Translations under genes and position numbers: made by a program
Shown here: positions 62,032-64,000 of the stretch, in pieces
Layout of the letters: every line of letters starts with the position of its first letter
How positions within the stretch are numbered: the first letter of the stretch is position 1
Assembly: GCF_010091925.1 (NCBI RefSeq)
Contig: NZ_WVID01000014.1
Location: forward strand, 124,001 to 188,000
Direction of reading: 5' to 3'
Origin: Nostoc sp. B(2019)
GTDB lineage: Bacteria; Cyanobacteriota; Cyanobacteriia; Cyanobacteriales; Nostocaceae
Length of the DNA stretch: 64,000 nucleotides
The notes under the pieces: generated by a model
What the model saw: the letters and a program-made list of their open reading frames with translations, nothing else
The model's database searches: none
What the model was told of the DNA's origin: nothing

Positions 62032-64000
62032 TCATGGCTCACTCAAAACGTCGTTAATCGCGTGCAATAATTCGTGGAAAGTGTAGGGCTTCTTCACAAA
62101 TACACTGACGCCAGCGCCAGCAGCTTCGACAAGCTTGCTATTTGTGGCGATGCCACTAATGCCAATAATTTTTACCTGTGGGTTCATTTGTTGCAGGATG
62201 CGAATGGTAGTTAACCCATCCATTGATGGCATCATCATATCCATCAACACAATACTGATTTTATCTTTGTGCTGGGCATAGGATGAGATTGCCTCAATGC
62301 CATTACTAGCCGTTAGAGTTCTATAGTTGTAGTCTTCTAACGAGGTTTTGGTAATCTCTAGAATAGCGGCTTCATCATCTACAACTAGAATCAGTTCTCC
62401 GTTGCCGTTGGGTAATTCTAAGTTCTCTGTTTGCTGCTTTGTTCTTTCCTTGACAGCGGGCAAGTACACCTGAAATTTAGTACCTTTGCTTACCTCGCTC
62501 TCCACGTTAATAAAACCACCGTGGTTTTTGACAATACCAATTACAGTTGGCAGGCCTAGCCCTGTGCCTTTGCCGGATTCTTTAGTTGTGAAGAAGGGTT
62601 CAAAAATTCGATCCAAAATGAGTGGAGGAATACCAAATCCCGTATCGGAGATAGTTATAACTACGTAGGAACCCACATGAGCATCCAAATTCATCTTGGC
62701 AAAGTTTTCATCAATGAATAAATTTTCGGCTGAAATATATAGAGTGCCACCTTCGGGCATCGCATCACGAGCGTTGACGCATAAGTTCATTAACACCTGA
62801 TGCATTTGAGTGGGATCTGCCACAATAGTCCAGAGATTTTGTGTAGGTAGACTCTTACTAAGTTTGATAGATTTTGGAAATGTACTGTTGACAATTTGCT
62901 CAATTTCCAACAGTAGGTATTCCAATTGCAAAGTAACACCCCTGCCTTCAGAACCACGTGCAAACGTCAGAATTTGCTTAACTAAATCTGCTCCCCGTTT
63001 AGAGTTCTGTTCGAGAACTTTTAGCAGTGGCTTATACCGTGCATCAATATTCGGAAGTTTGAGCGCCAACATTTGCGCTGAGGACATAATGGGCGTCAGG
63101 ATGTTATTGAGGTCGTGGGCAATGCCCGAAGCTAGTGTACCAAGGCTTTCCAGACGTTGGGCACGGAGAAATTGGGCTTCTAATTGTTTTTTCTCGGTGA
63201 TGTCGGTATCAATAATGAGGATGGATTTGGGTTGCTCTGCTTCATCGCGCATTAATATCAAACGACTGGCGACGATGACTTCCTTGCCAGATCTTGTCAG
63301 TTTACGCAACTCACCTTGCCACGAGCCATACTCAATAACAATCTTTTCCGCTTCTTCCAGTTGTGGCGAAATTTCTTGGCGAAAAAGCTTATTAACATTC
63401 TGCTTGTTTGCTTCTACTGCCGAAAAGCCATACAGCCGCTCAGCGCCTTGATTCCAGAATAAGATTTGCTGCTCTAAAGTGCAGACAATAATCGCGTCTG
63501 TGGTGATATCTAACAGAGCTGCTTGTTCGCGGATTTTTTGCTCCGCCCATCTGCGCTCAATTGTTGTAGCCAGCACATTAGCGATCGCCTGTAAAAAGTG
63601 AATATCATCTTGGGTAAACTCTCGGCGTTTGGTTGTGTGTGCGCCTAAGACACCAAAAGGTTGTTTCTGACCTTGGATGATGACGCTAATACCGCTGACT
63701 ACTCCGTGATCTTGCAGCAACGGTGGGCCACTGAACCGCGTGTCTTCTCGAAGATCGCAAACAATTACTGGCTCACTAGAAAGTAGCGTATAGCCAGCCT
63801 GAGAGTCACTTCCTCCACCTACTATCCCATCTCCCACAAGTTCTGGCTGCCAACCGACTCCTGCTCTTAACAGTAAATTGTCGTTGTCAGGAAGCACTTC
63901 TAAAACTTTGCTATATTCTACCTCAAGGCTTTTAGTAATCAGAGCAACGGCTTCGTTCATTAATGCGTACAGGTCTGTATCGGCCAGAGCCAATTGACCT
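62032..64000 (-). CDS. Hybrid sensor kinase (GAF-PAS-HisKA-HATPase-receiver), 5' end outside window
   Basis: At least 655 residues, open to the window edge, so N-terminal domains are missing. Order seen: GAF domain (up to about residue 150), PAS domain (LDITTDAIIVCTLEQQILFWNQGAERLYGFS), HisKA with His in ASGIAHDLNNILTPI, HATPase motifs NLCVNARDAM, DTGFGI and GTGLGLPT, and a C-terminal receiver (VDDEAAIL, phosphorylation Asp in VLMDMMMPSMDG, Lys in VKKPYT). The HDLNN wording is that of NtrB-like hybrid kinases. The TTG at 63993 is not the start because the frame continues upstream without a stop. Signal unknown. Confidence 0.93.
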   Translation of the reverse strand, partial: GQLALADTDLYALMNEAVALITKSLEVEYSKVLEVLPDNDNLLLRAGVGWQPELVGDGIVGGGSDSQAGYTLLSSEPVIVCDLREDTRFSGPPLLQDHGVVSGISVIIQGQKQPFGVLGAHTTKRREFTQDDIHFLQAIANVLATTIERRWAEQKIREQAALLDITTDAIIVCTLEQQILFWNQGAERLYGFSAVEANKQNVNKLFRQEISPQLEEAEKIVIEYGSWQGELRKLTRSGKEVIVASRLILMRDEAEQPKSILIIDTDITEKKQLEAQFLRAQRLESLGTLASGIAHDLNNILTPIMSSAQMLALKLPNIDARYKPLLKVLEQNSKRGADLVKQILTFARGSEGRGVTLQLEYLLLEIEQIVNSTFPKSIKLSKSLPTQNLWTIVADPTQMHQVLMNLCVNARDAMPEGGTLYISAENLFIDENFAKMNLDAHVGSYVVITISDTGFGIPPLILDRIFEPFFTTKESGKGTGLGLPTVIGIVKNHGGFINVESEVSKGTKFQVYLPAVKERTKQQTENLELPNGNGELILVVDDEAAILEITKTSLEDYNYRTLTASNGIEAISSYAQHKDKISIVLMDMMMPSMDGLTTIRILQQMNPQVKIIGISGIATNSKLVEAAGAGVSVFVKKPYTFHELLHAINDVLSEP

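Overview
The window looks like chromosomal DNA of a filamentous, heterocyst-forming-type cyanobacterium (Nostocales, most like Nostoc/Anabaena). The HIP1 octamer GCGATCGC is scattered through genes on both strands. Several gene families are cyanobacterial: a cyAbrB regulator, an RppA/RppB-type two-component pair, a GH100 invertase, kinase-TPR proteins, an SLH protein, Uma2 and PRC-barrel/DUF2382 proteins. Intergenic DNA carries the short palindromic and 'cacgcagaggcgcagag' repeats typical of Nostoc. The genus is my inference from these traits, not from a marker gene.

Layout. 0-2.6 kb: tail of an unidentified gene, two tandem short TolB-like lipoproteins, and sdhB on the minus strand. 2.6-10.4 kb: a cyAbrB1-type regulator behind 1.4 kb of empty DNA, a CPBP membrane protease, a geranylgeranyl-reductase-like flavoprotein, the overlapping pair pyrH-frr, and a thioredoxin-fold protein. 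10.4-14.7 kb: an alpha/beta hydrolase, two duplicated double-glycine-leader peptide genes with strange repetitive cores, a candidate CBS/HEPN-like protein, and a Cys/Met-rich copper-binding-type protein. 15-17.5 kb: an overlapping reverse-transsulfuration operon (cystathionine beta-synthase then gamma-lyase). 17.8-26.4 kb: a degenerate metallo-beta-lactamase-fold protein, two convergent Ser/Thr kinases with unusual catalytic loops, and an orphan 1104-aa SNF2-type helicase. 26.6-29.2 kb: a compact sulfide/persulfide module with an ArsR repressor, a sulfurtransferase (DUF442), a persulfide-dioxygenase-like enzyme and a TSUP transporter around a 38-bp operator-like dyad.

29-45 kb: Uma2 protein, dynamin-like/DUF697 GTPase, histidine kinase, EamA transporter, P-type cation ATPase (with a palindromic repeat inserted in frame), SLH protein, a broken kinase-like gene, and a run of minus-strand envelope or stress genes (PRC-barrel/DUF2382, OB-fold, beta-barrel, YihY). 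44-47 kb: an RppB-like kinase and RppA-like regulator separated by a divergent repeat protein. 47-58.4 kb: lipid kinase with PQQ-type sugar dehydrogenase, a class A PBP, a dense repeat island, a large membrane protein, invertase, a 51-aa membrane protein, DUF2459, a ferric-reductase-like flavoprotein, lipoprotein Mn-superoxide dismutase and a holin-like protein. 59-64 kb: phosphoglucomutase, an S4 RNA-binding protein, a decayed copy of the copper-protein gene, an IS200/IS605-end-like structure, and a GAF-PAS hybrid histidine kinase cut by the window edge.

Themes. Redox and sulfur homeostasis recur (transsulfuration, persulfide module, SOD, ferric-reductase-like protein, thioredoxin-fold protein), as does signalling (two Ser/Thr kinases, three histidine kinases, one response regulator). 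The strongest candidates for something undescribed are the duplicated peptide genes at 11.7-12.8 kb, the palindromic repeat family (one copy exapted into an ATPase), and the orphan SNF2 helicase. No rRNA, tRNA, CRISPR array or complete transposon was seen.
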